The notes under the pieces were generated by a model. The model saw nothing but the letters and a program-made list of their open reading frames with translations. It was not told the origin of the DNA and did no database searches. DNA of 64,000 nucleotides. It comes from an uncultured Actinomycetes bacterium. GTDB lineage: Bacteria; Actinomycetota; Acidimicrobiia; Acidimicrobiales; RAAP-2. The translations under genes were made by a program, and so were the position numbers. Positions 52,920 through 63,395 of the stretch are shown here, piece by piece; the stretch's first letter is position 1; every line of letters starts with the position of its first letter. The stretch covers positions 124,001 to 188,000 of the forward strand of contig CAIYAP010000002.1 of assembly GCA_903924205.1 (NCBI GenBank). Direction: 5' to 3'.

Positions 52920-54057
52920 CGCCGCGGACGTTCTGTCCGTTGTACACGTCGTCGTAGCCCTGTTGGACCTCGTCGAGCGTGTATTCCTTGGTGATGAGAT
53001 CGTCGACCACCAACTTGCCTTCGTCATACAGGCGCAGCAAGCGAGGAATCTGAATGCGCGGTGCGACAGAACCGAAAGTGGTGCCGAGCAATTGCTGGTT
53101 GAACATGGAGAACATGAACAAGTCCAGTTCCACGGTCTTTTGCGAGAACGGGGCGATGGCGGTAGCGACCACGGTGCCGCCCTTGGCGGTAATGGAACGG
53201 GCCTGCTCGATGAGTTCACCCTTGAGCACGTCAACAGTAATAATGACGACGTCGCAGTTCTTTCCCCACGTGAGTTCCGGCAGAATCGTGAAGGCGGCGT
53301 CCAGCGTGCTGGCCGCACCGTGGGTCGCACCTAGCTTGAGGGCGCGCTCAACTTTCGACGGCTCAATGTCGATCGCGACGACGGCGCGGGCACCCGCGTG
53401 TAGCGCTCCCTGAATGGCACCGCTTCCCACACCACCACAGCCGATCACGGCCACGACGTCACCGGGTCGCACGTTGCCGCGCGTCGCGGCGGAACCAAAG
53501 CCCGTCGACAGACCGCAAGAAATCAGAGCGGCAGCGCGCAGGTCCTGCCACGGCTCGATCTTGACGAGGGAAGCTTCGTTCACCACGATGTACTCCGCAA
53601 AGGTGCCGAGCTGAGCCATGCGGTTGAGATTCTCGTCGTTGAAGTGGTGACGCCAGGTGCCATCAGAAATCATCGGTCCGGCCAACGTGGTGGCTCCCAT
53701 GTCGCAGATGTACTGCTTGCCATCCGCACAGCTAGGGCACTTGCCGCACGACGGCACGAACGACACAGCGACGTGGTCGCCCTCCTTGAAGCTGGTCACG
53801 CCGGGGCCAACGGCCTCGACGATGCCCGAACCTTCGTGGCCACCCACGATGGGGAACATCGAGGGCTTACCCGAGAGAATGTCGAGGACCATCGGGTCGG
53901 CCGAAATATCTCCGGTGCGCAAGTGCTCATCCGAGTGGCACATACCACTGAAGGCCATCTTGACGCGGACTTCACCTGACCGTGGGTCGTCGATCTGAAT
54001 AGTTTCGGTGCGCCACGGCTCCATGAGACCCGTGATGACTGAGGCGCGTACGTCCAT
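52906..54057 (-). CDS. Zinc-type alcohol dehydrogenase, NDMA-dependent (mycofactocin-linked) family
   Basis: Medium-chain dehydrogenase of 383 residues. GMCHSDEHLRTGD near residue 37 and GGHEGSGIVEAVGPGVTSFKEGDHV hold catalytic zinc ligands, CGKCPSCADGKQYIC the four structural zinc Cys, and GCGGVGSGAIQGAL the NAD-binding loop. The CHSDEH motif and length fit the NDMA-dependent alcohol dehydrogenases whose tightly held NADH is re-oxidised by mycofactocin. It lies beside mftF, which supports this. The ATG at 54057 follows AAGGGGGA; an earlier TTG lacks such a site. Confidence 0.88.
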   Translation of the reverse strand: MDVRASVITGLMEPWRTETIQIDDPRSGEVRVKMAFSGMCHSDEHLRTGDISADPMVLDILSGKPSMFPIVGGHEGSGIVEAVGPGVTSFKEGDHVAVSFVPSCGKCPSCADGKQYICDMGATTLAGPMISDGTWRHHFNDENLNRMAQLGTFAEYIVVNEASLVKIEPWQDLRAAALISCGLSTGFGSAATRGNVRPGDVVAVIGCGGVGSGAIQGALHAGARAVVAIDIEPSKVERALKLGATHGAASTLDAAFTILPELTWGKNCDVVIITVDVLKGELIEQARSITAKGGTVVATAIAPFSQKTVELDLFMFSMFNQQLLGTTFGSVAPRIQIPRLLRLYDEGKLVVDDLITKEYTLDEVQQGYDDVYNGQNVRGVIRF

Positions 54058-54129
54058 GATGTCCCCCTTACAAGACCAGCTCAACGGTGAGCCTGACTGC
54101 GAGATTACACAGCCCTCGACCGCTCGTCC

Positions 54130-55848
54130 TTACATCTGTTCGGGAGCCTCGATACCGAGAAGTGATAATCCCAACGACAACGTGCTCGCGGTGACCGCGC
54201 ACAGCGTGAGGCGCTCGGCCCGCACCTCGCCATCGGAACTCAAAACGGGGCAGTTCTCGTAAAAGGACGTGAAGCGCTGCGCGAGATCAAAGAGGTAGAC
54301 GCAGAGCTTGTGCGGCGCCAATCCGAGAGTGAACTCGTCGATGGCCTCCGGAAAGCGAAGTAGCCCGAGAGCGAGTTGGCGAGCTGACGGTTCGGTCAGC
54401 GCCAGTCTCGCGGGGGCACTCCACGGCTCGTTGCCGAGGCGGCGGAAAATCGATCGAATGCGTGCGTGCGCGTAGGCGAGATACGGGCCCGTGTCGCCCT
54501 CAAAGGCAATCATGCGCTCGAGGTCAAAGACGTAATCGCGCTGACGTTCTGTGGACAGGTCGGCATACTTCACCGCCGCTCGCGCGATTTGTGTCGCGAG
54601 GACGAGACGCTCGTCCTCGGCCAACTGCGAGCCGCGGGCACGTAGCGCGGTATCAGCGGCCGCAATGGCCTCGTCAATGAGGCTCACCAACTTGACCGTG
54701 TCCCCGCTGCGCGTCTTAAAGATTTTTCGGTCGGGGCCGAGCACGTTGCCGAAGGACACGTGTTCGATGTGCACGTTGTCGGGCAACCACCCGGCCATGC
54801 GCGCGACCGACCACACCATCTGGAAGTGCTGGGCCTGAGGTGCACCCACCACGTAGAGCAGGTCGCGCCCACGAAGGTTCACGACACGGTCTCGCACCGC
54901 GGCCAAGTCGGTGGCCGCGTATCCGAATCCGTCGTCCTTCTTCTGCACAATGACGGGGAGGGGCTCGCCCTCACGATTCACAAAACCCTCGGGGAACACG
55001 ACCTTGGCGCCGTCTGACTCCGTGAGTAATCCCGCGGCGTCGAGGTCGGCCACCACGTCCGCCAGCATGTCGTTGTAGTAGGACTCGCCGACCGCGTCGG
55101 CCGGCGTCAGTAACACGTCGAGTTTGGCGTAGACCTCCTGGAAATACGCCACCGATTGGTCCACCAAGATGCGCCACAGACGACGCGTCTCGCTCTCGCC
55201 ACCCTGTAAGAGCACGACGCGCTGACGGCTGCGCTCGGCGAAAGTCTCGTCCTCGTCGAATTTGACGCGCGCGGCTTTGTAAAAAGAGTTGAGATCACCA
55301 ATCGCGAGTTCACTGATCGCACTGTCTTCGCCGAGATCAAGGAGGTGCTCAATGAGCATGCCGAAGGGAGTGCCCCAGTCGCCAATGTGATTGCGAGCAA
55401 CAACGTCGTCGCCGAGAAAGGTAAAGAGGCGACTCAGAGAGTCGCCAATCACCGTGGAACGCAAGTGACCCACGTGCATTTCCTTCGCCACATTGGGGGC
55501 GGAGTAGTCAATGACCACGACGCCCGGCTCGTCACGTCGCGCGACTCCCAGACGGTCATCGGTGGTGAGGTCGCGAAGACGAGAGGACAGGAATTCATCG
55601 CTCAAGGTGAGATTAAGAAAGCCCGGTCCCGCCACGTCGACGCTCGCCAATCCCGCCAGATCCGCGTGCGCCACGATTTCTTCGGCCACCTCTCGCGGCG
55701 GGCGACCCAAGCTCTTCGCGACGGCCATGACGCCATTGGACTGATAATCCGCTTTGTCTGATGGGCGCACCACGGGATCTGAGCCCGCGACGAGGCGATC
55801 AAAGGCCGGCTGGAGGCGGGCGTGGAGGAGGTCGCGAGTGGTCGGCAC
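54130..55848 (-). CDS. argS: Arginyl-tRNA synthetase
   Basis: Class I aminoacyl-tRNA synthetase of 572 residues. [22 protein letters not shown] near residue 113 carries the HIGH motif (HVGH), an N-terminal Add1 domain precedes it, and the C-terminal DALR anticodon-binding domain ends the protein. The KMSKS lysine motif is replaced by [12 protein letters not shown], as is common in ArgRS. GAGAAT ends 6 bases before the GTG, so it may be leaderless. It diverges from acnA, 103 bases away. Confidence 0.96.
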   Translation of the reverse strand: MPTTRDLLHARLQPAFDRLVAGSDPVVRPSDKADYQSNGVMAVAKSLGRPPREVAEEIVAHADLAGLASVDVAGPGFLNLTLSDEFLSSRLRDLTTDDRLGVARRDEPGVVVIDYSAPNVAKEMHVGHLRSTVIGDSLSRLFTFLGDDVVARNHIGDWGTPFGMLIEHLLDLGEDSAISELAIGDLNSFYKAARVKFDEDETFAERSRQRVVLLQGGESETRRLWRILVDQSVAYFQEVYAKLDVLLTPADAVGESYYNDMLADVVADLDAAGLLTESDGAKVVFPEGFVNREGEPLPVIVQKKDDGFGYAATDLAAVRDRVVNLRGRDLLYVVGAPQAQHFQMVWSVARMAGWLPDNVHIEHVSFGNVLGPDRKIFKTRSGDTVKLVSLIDEAIAAADTALRARGSQLAEDERLVLATQIARAAVKYADLSTERQRDYVFDLERMIAFEGDTGPYLAYAHARIRSIFRRLGNEPWSAPARLALTEPSARQLALGLLRFPEAIDEFTLGLAPHKLCVYLFDLAQRFTSFYENCPVLSSDGEVRAERLTLCAVTASTLSLGLSLLGIEAPEQM

Positions 55849-55939
55849 GGTTACATTCTCGCAGTTGGACCGTCGCGACGGTGACCTCGGGCAATTTCAC
55901 CCCCCGGCGCCGTCGAGTTGGTCAGGGGCGTCCGGCTGG

Positions 55940-55945
55940 CAGAAT
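55940..55945 (+). promoter_or_regulatory. -10-like hexamer CAGAAT before acnA
   Basis: CAGAAT ends 6 bases before the acnA ATG at 55952, with no ribosome-binding site. It is one base from the TAGAAT of fabH and glpX and one from the GAGAAT of the divergent argS. It fixes the start of acnA. Confidence 0.5.
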
Positions 55946-55951
55946 AGAGAC

Positions 55952-58633
55952 ATGACCACCCCCTCCCTTGACAGTTTCGCCTCCCGGTCAACCCTGACGG
56001 TTGGCGACCGCTCTTTGACCTTTTTCTCACTTCAGTCGGATGGCCTGCGCGACTACGACGTCGCACGTCTCCCCTTCTCGATTCGCATCCTGCTCGAGAA
56101 CTTGCTGCGCCACGAAGACGGCGTCAAAGTCACGCGCGCGGACATTGACGCACTGGCTCGCTGGGCCGAGAACCCGCAAGGTCATGGCGAAGCGGCGGGC
56201 GATGCGGCTCGTGAGATTTCCTTCACCCCCGAGCGCGTCTTGATGCAGGACCTCACCGGCGTCCCCGCCGTGGTTGACCTCGCCGCCATGCGAGATGCCA
56301 TCATCGCGCTGGGTGGCGACGCCCAGAAGATCAACCCCTTGGTACCGGTGGAATTGGTCATCGACCACTCGGTCATCTTGGAGCACACCGGCACCTCCTC
56401 GTCCTACGACGAGAACGTGGCCGTGGAGTACCAGCGCAATCAGGAGCGCTACGAATTCTTGAAGTGGGCCCAAGGCTCACTGAACAACTTCCGTGTCGTG
56501 CCGCCGGGCATGGGGATTTGCCACCAGGTCAATCTGGAGCACCTCGCTCGTGTCGTCTTCGACAACGAGGGCGTCGCCTACCTCGACACCGTGGTCGGCA
56601 CCGACTCGCACACCACCATGGTCAATGGCTTGGGCGTTCTCGGATGGGGCGTCGGCGGTATTGAAGCCGAGGCCGCCATGCTGGGCCAGCCCACCTCCAT
56701 GTTGATTCCGCCGGTGATTGGCCTTCGTCTCACCGGCGCGCCGCGTGAGGGTGTCACCGCGACCGACGTCGTGCTCACGATCACGGAACTCCTTCGTAAA
56801 AAGGGTGTAGTCGGCAAGTTCGTCGAAGCATTCGGACCGGGCGTGGCGTCACTGTCGCTCGAAACTCGTGCCACCATCGCGAACATGACGCCGGAATTCG
56901 GTGCGACCTGCACCATTTTCCCCATCGACCGCGTCACCATCGACTACTTGGCCTTCACCGGTCGCCCCGCCGCTCAGCTCGAGTTGGTGGAGGCCTACGC
57001 CAAGGCGCAGGGCATCTGGCACGACGCGTCCGCCGTGGATCCCATCGTCACCGAAGTAGTGGAGCTCGACTTGTCGACCTGTGAGCCCTCGCTCGCGGGT
57101 CCGAAGCGTCCCCAAGACCGCGTGTCTCTCGGCGGCGTTCGCGGGGCATTCCGCGACGCGCTTGGTCGCGAGCCTCTCAGCGTCAAGGGTATGGACTTCG
57201 CCGCCGACCTACGTGACGGTGCCGTGACCGTGGCCGCGATCACCAGCTGCACCAACACGTCGAACCCCGCCGTCTTGGTGGCCGCCGGCCTCGTCGCCCA
57301 AAAGGCGGCATCCAAGGGCCTGACGTCGAAGCCCTGGGTGAAGGCATCTTTGGCGCCGGGAAGCCGCGTCGTCATGGACTACCTCGACCGTGCCGACTTG
57401 ACGTCGTCACTCGAGGCTTTGGGCTTCTTCCTTGCCGGTTTCGGTTGCACCACCTGCATTGGCAACAGTGGCCCGCTCCTCGCCGGGGTCAGTGATGCCG
57501 TTAACGAGCACGACCTCTCTGTCGTCTCGGTGCTGTCGGGTAACCGTAACTTCGAAGGACGCATCAGTCCCGATGTGAAGCAGAACTTCCTCGCGAGCCC
57601 GCCGCTCGTGGTGGCGTACGCGATCGCCGGCACGGTGGACATCGACCTCACGACCGATGCCCTGGGCACCGACACCGAGGGCAACGATGTTTTCTTAAAG
57701 GACGTCTGGCCGACCGACGCTGAAGTGGCGGCCGCGGTTCGTGCGTCGCTCACCCCCGAAATGTTTGAGGCACGCTACGCCGCCGCCTTCGATGGCGACG
57801 ACCGCTGGAAGGCCGTCCCGACGGTACCGTCGGAGACCTACGCCTGGGACAGTGCGTCGACCTACGTGAAGCTGCCGCCGTACTTTGACGGCCTCACCAT
57901 GCAGACCACCGCCGTCACCGACATCGCCGGCGCGCGCGTGCTCGCCCGCCTCGGCGACTCGGTCACCACTGACCACATTTCTCCGGCGGGCAACATTCGC
58001 CCGAACGTGCCGGCCGGCTTGTTCTTGGCGGACCGAGGTGTGGCTCGCGAAGACTTCAATAGTTACGGCACCCGCCGCGGCAATGATGCCGTGATGGTGC
58101 GTGGCACCTTCGCCAACATTCGTTTGCGCAACCAGTTAGTGCCGGGCGTCGAAGGTGGCGTCACCCTCAAGTTCCCCGAGAACGAGCAGATGTACATCTT
58201 CGACGCCTCGATGCGTTATCAAGAAGAAAACACGCCACTGATCATCTTGGGTGGCAAGGAGTACGGCACTGGATCAAGCCGCGATTGGGCTGCCAAGGGC
58301 ACCAAGTTGCTGGGCGTCAAGGCCGTGTTGGTGGAGAGCTTTGAGCGCATCCACCGCTCCAACCTGGTCGGCATGGGCGTGGTCCCGCTGCAGTTCCTCC
58401 CCGGCGACTCCGCCGAGAGCCTGGGCCTTGACGGGACCGAGGTGTTCTCGATTGCCGGTCTCACCGTGTTGAACGACGGCGTCTTGCCCTCGCGCGTCAC
58501 GGTGACGGCAACGTCGGCCACAAAGACCACGACCTTCGAGGTGCGTCTACGAATCGACACCGAGACGGAAGCCGAATACTTCCGCAACGGTGGCGTGCTC
58601 AACTTCGTCCTGCGTCAGCTCGCTCGCTCATGA
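55952..58633 (+). CDS. acnA: Aconitate hydratase A
   Basis: 4Fe-4S citrate/isocitrate isomerase of the TCA cycle, 893 residues. TSCTNTSNP near residue 432 and [11 protein letters not shown] near residue 498 supply the three cluster Cys; [25 protein letters not shown] near residue 212 and the C-terminal [17 protein letters not shown] swivel-domain loop are diagnostic. The ATG at 55952 begins a normal AcnA N-terminus; the longer open frame upstream covers the argS promoter. A hydrolase gene overlaps its stop by 4 bases. Confidence 0.98.
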   Translation: MTTPSLDSFASRSTLTVGDRSLTFFSLQSDGLRDYDVARLPFSIRILLENLLRHEDGVKVTRADIDALARWAENPQGHGEAAGDAAREISFTPERVLMQDLTGVPAVVDLAAMRDAIIALGGDAQKINPLVPVELVIDHSVILEHTGTSSSYDENVAVEYQRNQERYEFLKWAQGSLNNFRVVPPGMGICHQVNLEHLARVVFDNEGVAYLDTVVGTDSHTTMVNGLGVLGWGVGGIEAEAAMLGQPTSMLIPPVIGLRLTGAPREGVTATDVVLTITELLRKKGVVGKFVEAFGPGVASLSLETRATIANMTPEFGATCTIFPIDRVTIDYLAFTGRPAAQLELVEAYAKAQGIWHDASAVDPIVTEVVELDLSTCEPSLAGPKRPQDRVSLGGVRGAFRDALGREPLSVKGMDFAADLRDGAVTVAAITSCTNTSNPAVLVAAGLVAQKAASKGLTSKPWVKASLAPGSRVVMDYLDRADLTSSLEALGFFLAGFGCTTCIGNSGPLLAGVSDAVNEHDLSVVSVLSGNRNFEGRISPDVKQNFLASPPLVVAYAIAGTVDIDLTTDALGTDTEGNDVFLKDVWPTDAEVAAAVRASLTPEMFEARYAAAFDGDDRWKAVPTVPSETYAWDSASTYVKLPPYFDGLTMQTTAVTDIAGARVLARLGDSVTTDHISPAGNIRPNVPAGLFLADRGVAREDFNSYGTRRGNDAVMVRGTFANIRLRNQLVPGVEGGVTLKFPENEQMYIFDASMRYQEENTPLIILGGKEYGTGSSRDWAAKGTKLLGVKAVLVESFERIHRSNLVGMGVVPLQFLPGDSAESLGLDGTEVFSIAGLTVLNDGVLPSRVTVTATSATKTTTFEVRLRIDTETEAEYFRNGGVLNFVLRQLARS

Positions 58634-59508
58634 ACGTCGGCCACCGCCCCTATTTACTCGTCGACGAGGGACGCGGCGATCGGATGATGGGATCGGGATG
58701 GTGGTACCCGACGACTCAGGCCGGCGGCGATTTGTCGCCGTACAGCGTGATCCCCGGCGTGGAATTCACGGGTGTCGCTCAGCTGAATGCGCCCGCGGAT
58801 GTCGAGGGACCCATCTACCTCTTTTCGCACGGACGAAGCGGCTTTCATGGTGCGTATACGCAACTAGCTGAGGGACTCGCGGCGCGTGGTGCTCACGTCG
58901 TCATCGTCGACCACCCGGGAGACACCATGGCCGACTGGGCGCTGGGCATCGCGGTCGATGACGCCACGAACGAACGTCAGCGTCTCGAGGACATGGAGTT
59001 CATCGCGTCGTCAATGCTGGAGGGAAATGAGGGCCTCCCCTCGCTCGCGGGACGCAGACTGTGGCTGGGTGGTCACTCTTACGGTGCCTACTCCGCCCTC
59101 GGCTCGGCGCCGTCGCTGAGCAAGCGAACCGATCTGCACGGCATTGTGGTACTCGAGCCCTACCTGCGCCCGTTGACCGCCGAGCAATTGGCGGCCATTG
59201 CGGTCTCGACAACGGTCATTTCGGGAAATCGTGACGTCACGACCCCCGCCGACATTGACCCGCCGCATGCCGTCGCCCACATGAGCGACGAGTTCCTCTC
59301 AGTGGAAATCTTCGACAACATTGGTCACCAAGGCTGCAGTGACGTCGGCCTGTACCTGGAGCGCCTGGACCAGTACGCCGACTTGCCGCCGCTCGTTATC
59401 GACTTCTTGACGTCGATGGCGGCCGACATCACCGGCACGGCGGGCGACCCATGGCGTCCCGCGGTTGAGCGACACGTCGCACGCGTCGCCGAACTCATCG
59501 GTCTTTAA
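58630..59508 (+). CDS. Alpha/beta hydrolase, dienelactone-hydrolase/PAF-acetylhydrolase-like
   Basis: A 292-residue serine hydrolase. The nucleophile elbow is [12 protein letters not shown] near residue 156, with an oxyanion strand at [13 protein letters not shown] near residue 59 and a likely catalytic His in DNIGHQGC near residue 238. This pattern resembles predicted dienelactone hydrolases and plasma-type platelet-activating-factor acetylhydrolases. The ATG overlaps the acnA stop (ATGA), yet no functional tie to aconitase is known. Its TAA stop overlaps that of mftD, read on the other strand, in a TTAA palindrome. Confidence 0.78.
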   Translation: MNVGHRPYLLVDEGRGDRMMGSGWWYPTTQAGGDLSPYSVIPGVEFTGVAQLNAPADVEGPIYLFSHGRSGFHGAYTQLAEGLAARGAHVVIVDHPGDTMADWALGIAVDDATNERQRLEDMEFIASSMLEGNEGLPSLAGRRLWLGGHSYGAYSALGSAPSLSKRTDLHGIVVLEPYLRPLTAEQLAAIAVSTTVISGNRDVTTPADIDPPHAVAHMSDEFLSVEIFDNIGHQGCSDVGLYLERLDQYADLPPLVIDFLTSMAADITGTAGDPWRPAVERHVARVAELIGL

Positions 59509-60674
59509 CCCAGTCGACGAAAGAAATCGTCAGGCGCGACCACATCGTCGCGCGTTAAATCGCTGACCGACGACTTGCCGAGGCCATACAAGGTGGCGTC
59601 GGTGCCGGAGCGCAAAATATCGAGCACATTCTCGACACCCGCTTGACCATTGGCGGCGAGGCCCCAGAGATAGGCCCGGCCAATCATGACGGCCTTGGCT
59701 CCGAGAGCGAGTGCCTTGACCACATCGCTACCCCGACGCACGCCGCCATCGAGGATGACTTCGATCTGAGTGCCGACCGCATCGGCGATGTGCGGCAACA
59801 TGCGAATGGGAGCGGGCGTCGAATCGAGGTTGTTGCCACCATGATTAGACACCGACAAAGTGGTGGCGCCGAGGTCCACGACGCGCTTCGCGTCATCAAT
59901 TCGTCCCACACCCTTCACCATGAAGGGGCCGTCCCACTGACGGCGTAGCCACGCCAAGTCTTCCCACGTCGCGGGCGCCGACTGCATCCACTCGTAATAC
60001 GCACCAAAGAAGGTGGGGGGCTTGGTGTACGGTGCGGCCATATTGGGTGTGGTCAAGTCAGGCAAGTGACCGCTCTTGGCGAACTGCCAGAACCACTTCG
60101 GACGCGACAGGGCTTCCGGCGCTAACTTGAGCATCGACTTAAGGTCTAATTTTTCGGGAATCCACGGGCTGCCCCAATCACGACCGTTGGAGAAGGACCA
60201 GTCCAGGGTGACGATGATTCCCTTCGCACCGGCGGCCTTCGCACGTTCAAGGCGCTGCACCATGACGTCGCGGCCACCGGACCAATACATTTGAAAAAAG
60301 ACCTGCGAATTGACCGCGCAGACTTCCTCCACGGGCTTACTGGCAAAGGACGACAAGCCCATGGGCAGGCCACGGTTCGCGGCGGCACGGGCCACGGCAA
60401 TTTCGCCGTCAGGATGGACGGCCTGCACGCCGGTGGGCGAAATGATGACCGGGAAGGGCAGATCGCAGCCCATCACCGTGGTGCTGAGGTCACGAGTCGA
60501 CGACAGTCCCGCGATATGGGGCGATAGACCTAGTTGATCAAAGCTGGTCAGGTTGTCCTGCAGGGAAATGCCCTTTTCCGCACCGGCGATGAGAGCACCA
60601 TAGACAGACTTCGGAAGTCGCTTCTCGGCACGCTTCTGCGCAATTGCCACTGTTTCAAACCAACTATTTGCCAT
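59505..60674 (-). CDS. mftD: Premycofactocin synthase MftD (FMN-dependent)
   Basis: FMN-dependent alpha-hydroxy-acid-oxidase-fold enzyme of 389 residues. The N-terminus WFETVAIAQKRAEKRLPKSVYGALIAG is specific to MftD, and the FMN/active-site SNHGGNNLD near residue 280, LDGGVRRGSDVVKALALGA and SGTDATLYGLG are family features. MftD deaminates the AHDP intermediate to give the redox-active dione. It is 8 kb away from mftA-B-C-E, as the last gene of a helicase-PIG-L-mftD run. AGGAG precedes the ATG. Confidence 0.93.
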   Translation of the reverse strand: MANSWFETVAIAQKRAEKRLPKSVYGALIAGAEKGISLQDNLTSFDQLGLSPHIAGLSSTRDLSTTVMGCDLPFPVIISPTGVQAVHPDGEIAVARAAANRGLPMGLSSFASKPVEEVCAVNSQVFFQMYWSGGRDVMVQRLERAKAAGAKGIIVTLDWSFSNGRDWGSPWIPEKLDLKSMLKLAPEALSRPKWFWQFAKSGHLPDLTTPNMAAPYTKPPTFFGAYYEWMQSAPATWEDLAWLRRQWDGPFMVKGVGRIDDAKRVVDLGATTLSVSNHGGNNLDSTPAPIRMLPHIADAVGTQIEVILDGGVRRGSDVVKALALGAKAVMIGRAYLWGLAANGQAGVENVLDILRSGTDATLYGLGKSSVSDLTRDDVVAPDDFFRRLG

Positions 60675-60703
60675 GGCTCTCCTGTGTCGGCTGAGGTTAT
60701 CGC

Positions 60704-61453
60704 TTATCGAGTGGCAACCACACGGAAACCCTCGGCCAGGCGGCCCTTCTCGAGACCCGCCTTTTTGGCCGTGAGCTTGCTCCAGTTGCGCAGCAATTCT
60801 GTGGGGTCGAACTCTTCACCAACTTGCGAGGCGTGACACTTGAGTGCGGCCACCTTGCGGTCAAAGCTGTCCGTGGTGTCAACGACCATGGTGGGTTCGG
60901 TCGACATCACCCACACCTCGGGAACCGTGTGGGGCTCAAAGCCCGCCGCGAGGAGATCGGTGAAGGAGTGAGGGTTGCGACTATCGGGATAGACCGCACG
61001 CATCGTGGCTTCGCCGGCAGCTAAATGGTCAGGATGCGACGCGTAGATGCGCTCCCAGTTGCGCTCCGGGCTCTGGCAAATGACCACGTCAGGCGTCGCA
61101 ATACGAATAACGCGGCTGATCTCGCGCCGCACCTTCAAGGTGGGCTCGAGCTCGCCATCGGCGAAACGCAGAAAGTGAAGGCCCGTCACGCCAACCTCGG
61201 CACCGGCCGCACGTTGTTCGCCTTCACGAATCAACGCGCGCTCTTCTCGCGTGTGCGTCGAGGAATCACCGCCGGCATCACCGGACGTCACGAGGCAATA
61301 TTGCACCTCCACGCCCGCCGCCGTCAGCGTGGCAACGGTTCCGGCGCAGCCGTAGTCAATGTCGTCAGGGTGCGCCGCCACCACGAGAACGCGTCGGAGG
61401 TCTTCACGAGGGGCAAAGACCGCGACCTTCGACTTCTTCTCCGACTTGCTCAC
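60704..61453 (-). CDS. PIG-L (LmbE-like) deacetylase upstream of mftD
   Basis: A 249-residue zinc-dependent PIG-L protein: AAHPDDIDYGCAGTVATL near residue 27 supplies the metal motif and ASHPDHLAAGEATMRAVYPD near residue 142 the distal His. It is of another branch than the pair at 2-3.7 kb. A short Lys-rich head (SKSEKKSKVAV) precedes the fold. The GTG at 61453 overlaps the helicase stop (GTGA) with GGAGG upstream; mftD follows after 29 bases. A role in processing a glycosylated or acylated mycofactocin form is a guess; a mycothiol-type or other deacetylase is as likely. Confidence 0.85.
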   Translation of the reverse strand: MSKSEKKSKVAVFAPREDLRRVLVVAAHPDDIDYGCAGTVATLTAAGVEVQYCLVTSGDAGGDSSTHTREERALIREGEQRAAGAEVGVTGLHFLRFADGELEPTLKVRREISRVIRIATPDVVICQSPERNWERIYASHPDHLAAGEATMRAVYPDSRNPHSFTDLLAAGFEPHTVPEVWVMSTEPTMVVDTTDSFDRKVAALKCHASQVGEEFDPTELLRNWSKLTAKKAGLEKGRLAEGFRVVATR

Positions 61454-62700
61454 AGAACTGATTCCTCCATAGTGGGCTCCCAATTCGCCAGGTCGGTGAG
61501 ATGGGGGTTGTTGGAGAACACTTCAACGATGGGTCGCTTGATTTCAATACGGCGCATGATGATTTCTGCTTCCACCATCTGATTCCACAACAGCAGCGAC
61601 ACGACCACACCCGTCGAACCCGCACGAGCGGTGCGGCCCGAACGGTGCAAATAGGCTTTGTGGTCTTCCGGCGGGTCAAAGTGCACGACGCAGTCGACGC
61701 CATCGATGTGCAGTCCGCGCGCCGCGACGTCGGTCGCGACGAGGACGGGCAAGGCGTCGGTAGAGAAGTCGGCTAACGCCCGTTCACGCTGAGCTTGACG
61801 AAGGTCGCCGTGAATGGCAGCTGCCTTGACACCTTCCTTCTCCATATCCTCGACCACTCGGTCCGCGCCACGCTTGGTGCGACAAAAGATGATGGTCTTA
61901 TTCTGTGCCTTGCAGATCGTGGCCAGAACCTTGTTGCGGTCCATCTTGTGCACCGAGAAGAAGTGATGCACCATGAGCGACACCGTTTGGCTATCGGAGG
62001 CAACCTCGTGGAAAATGGGGTCGTTCATGTAGCGCTTCACTAAGCGGTCCACGGCGCCATCCAGCGTGGCCGAGAACAACAGGGTCTGGTGCGGGCGGTC
62101 TGCCAAACGACGCAGCACCCACTCCACCTGGGGCATGAAACCCATGTCGGCCATGCGGTCGGCCTCGTCGAGGACGAGAATGTCGAGTCCGTCAACCTTG
62201 ACTTCGCCGCGATCGCCGAGGTCAATCAAACGTCCCGGAGTCGCGATGATGACGTCGACGCCGGCCCGCATTTGTTTGATCTGCTTTTCGATGTCAGCAC
62301 CGCCATACACCGCGACTACGGAGAGACCCATGGCGGCGCCCAAGGTTTCGATCACTTCAAATACCTGAACGGCTAACTCGCGAGTGGGCAATAGGACGAG
62401 GCCACGGGGGCGGGCGACGGGTCCCTCGTGACGACCGTCACGAGCATTGATTTCCGCCACTCGTTGGAGTAATGGCAAACCGAAGCCCAAGGTCTTGCCC
62501 GATCCAGTCTTGGCTTTACCGCAGGTGTCGCGGCCGGCCAGTGCGTCCGCGATGGTCATGGCTTGAATTGGAAATGCTGTCACAATGCCCTGCGCCGCGA
62601 GGGCGTCGACCATGGGTGTGGCAATTCCGAGGCTCGCGAAGCTGTGCTCCGTAGCGTAGGTATCGTTCCCCGCCGTAGGGGCGGAGGGTGCGTCGGACAT
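61450..62700 (-). CDS. DEAD-box RNA helicase
   Basis: ATP-dependent RNA helicase of 416 residues. Motifs in order: the Q-motif FASLGIATPMVDALAAQGIVTAFPIQ, KAKTGSGKTLGFGLPL (I), ATPGRLIDL (Ib), LVLDEADRM (II), FSATLD (III), ATDVAARGLHIDGVDCVVHFDPP (V) and HRSGRTARAG (VI). It stops shortly after the helicase core, with only a short tail. The ATG at 62700 is preferred; an earlier GTG would add 12 residues ahead of a low-complexity head. It shares an operon with a PIG-L gene and mftD. Confidence 0.93.
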   Translation of the reverse strand: MSDAPSAPTAGNDTYATEHSFASLGIATPMVDALAAQGIVTAFPIQAMTIADALAGRDTCGKAKTGSGKTLGFGLPLLQRVAEINARDGRHEGPVARPRGLVLLPTRELAVQVFEVIETLGAAMGLSVVAVYGGADIEKQIKQMRAGVDVIIATPGRLIDLGDRGEVKVDGLDILVLDEADRMADMGFMPQVEWVLRRLADRPHQTLLFSATLDGAVDRLVKRYMNDPIFHEVASDSQTVSLMVHHFFSVHKMDRNKVLATICKAQNKTIIFCRTKRGADRVVEDMEKEGVKAAAIHGDLRQAQRERALADFSTDALPVLVATDVAARGLHIDGVDCVVHFDPPEDHKAYLHRSGRTARAGSTGVVVSLLLWNQMVEAEIIMRRIEIKRPIVEVFSNNPHLTDLANWEPTMEESVL

Positions 62701-62814
62701 AAGGGTTCGTTTCCCGGTCGGACCCTGAACCGTCACACGTGAAGAAAAATGGGCCCGGATACCCGCGCGTCGCGCGTGTTCCCTCCTTTATCTTACGACT
62801 GCGAAAGGAAGTAC

Positions 62815-63276
62815 ATGCGACTCGAACTTGGACAGATGGCACCGGCGTTCACTCTGACGAACGAAAACGGGGAGAAAGTGGCACTTAAGGACTTTCGGGG
62901 TCAGCGTGTCATCATCTACTTCTACCCCGCCGATGACACGCCCGGATGCACGAAAGAGGCTTGCCAGTTCAATGACGAGCTCGCCACCTTGGTCACGGCC
63001 GGTGTGACGGTTCTGGGAATTTCTCCGGACGACGCTGCGTCGCACCAGACATTTCGAGCGAAGTATGGCTTGGCCTTCTCCCTCCTATCTGACCCCACCA
63101 AGAGCACCATGGAGAAGTACGGCGCCTTCGGCGAGAAGATGATGTACGGGAAGAAGGTCACCGGCGTGATTCGCTCCACGTTCATTATCGGGCCGACGGG
63201 CAAAATTGAACAACTCTGGTACAACGTGCGCGCTGACGGTCACCCGGCCAAAGTGGTTGCTGCCCTCACCGCCTAA
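62815..63276 (+). CDS. bcp: Thioredoxin-dependent peroxiredoxin, BCP/PrxQ type
   Basis: A 153-residue thiol peroxidase that reduces hydroperoxides. YPADDTPGCTKEACQFND near residue 40 holds the peroxidatic Cys and a second Cys five residues later, the atypical two-Cys PrxQ pair. LLSDPTKSTMEKYGAFGEK and the RSTFIIGPTGKI segment complete the fold. AAAGGAAG lies 4 bases before the ATG, and TATCTT around 62789-62794 is a possible -10. It faces away from the helicase. Confidence 0.94.
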   Translation: MRLELGQMAPAFTLTNENGEKVALKDFRGQRVIIYFYPADDTPGCTKEACQFNDELATLVTAGVTVLGISPDDAASHQTFRAKYGLAFSLLSDPTKSTMEKYGAFGEKMMYGKKVTGVIRSTFIIGPTGKIEQLWYNVRADGHPAKVVAALTA

Positions 63277-63395
63277 TCCGGCAAATGCCGCTCACGGGCT
63301 CCGTCACGAAATCGACAGATAGTGGCCCTCGGGGCAAGTAGAGCGCGAGAGTATCCTTAGCCAACCGAATGTTGCCGGAAAGCGGGGGACACATC

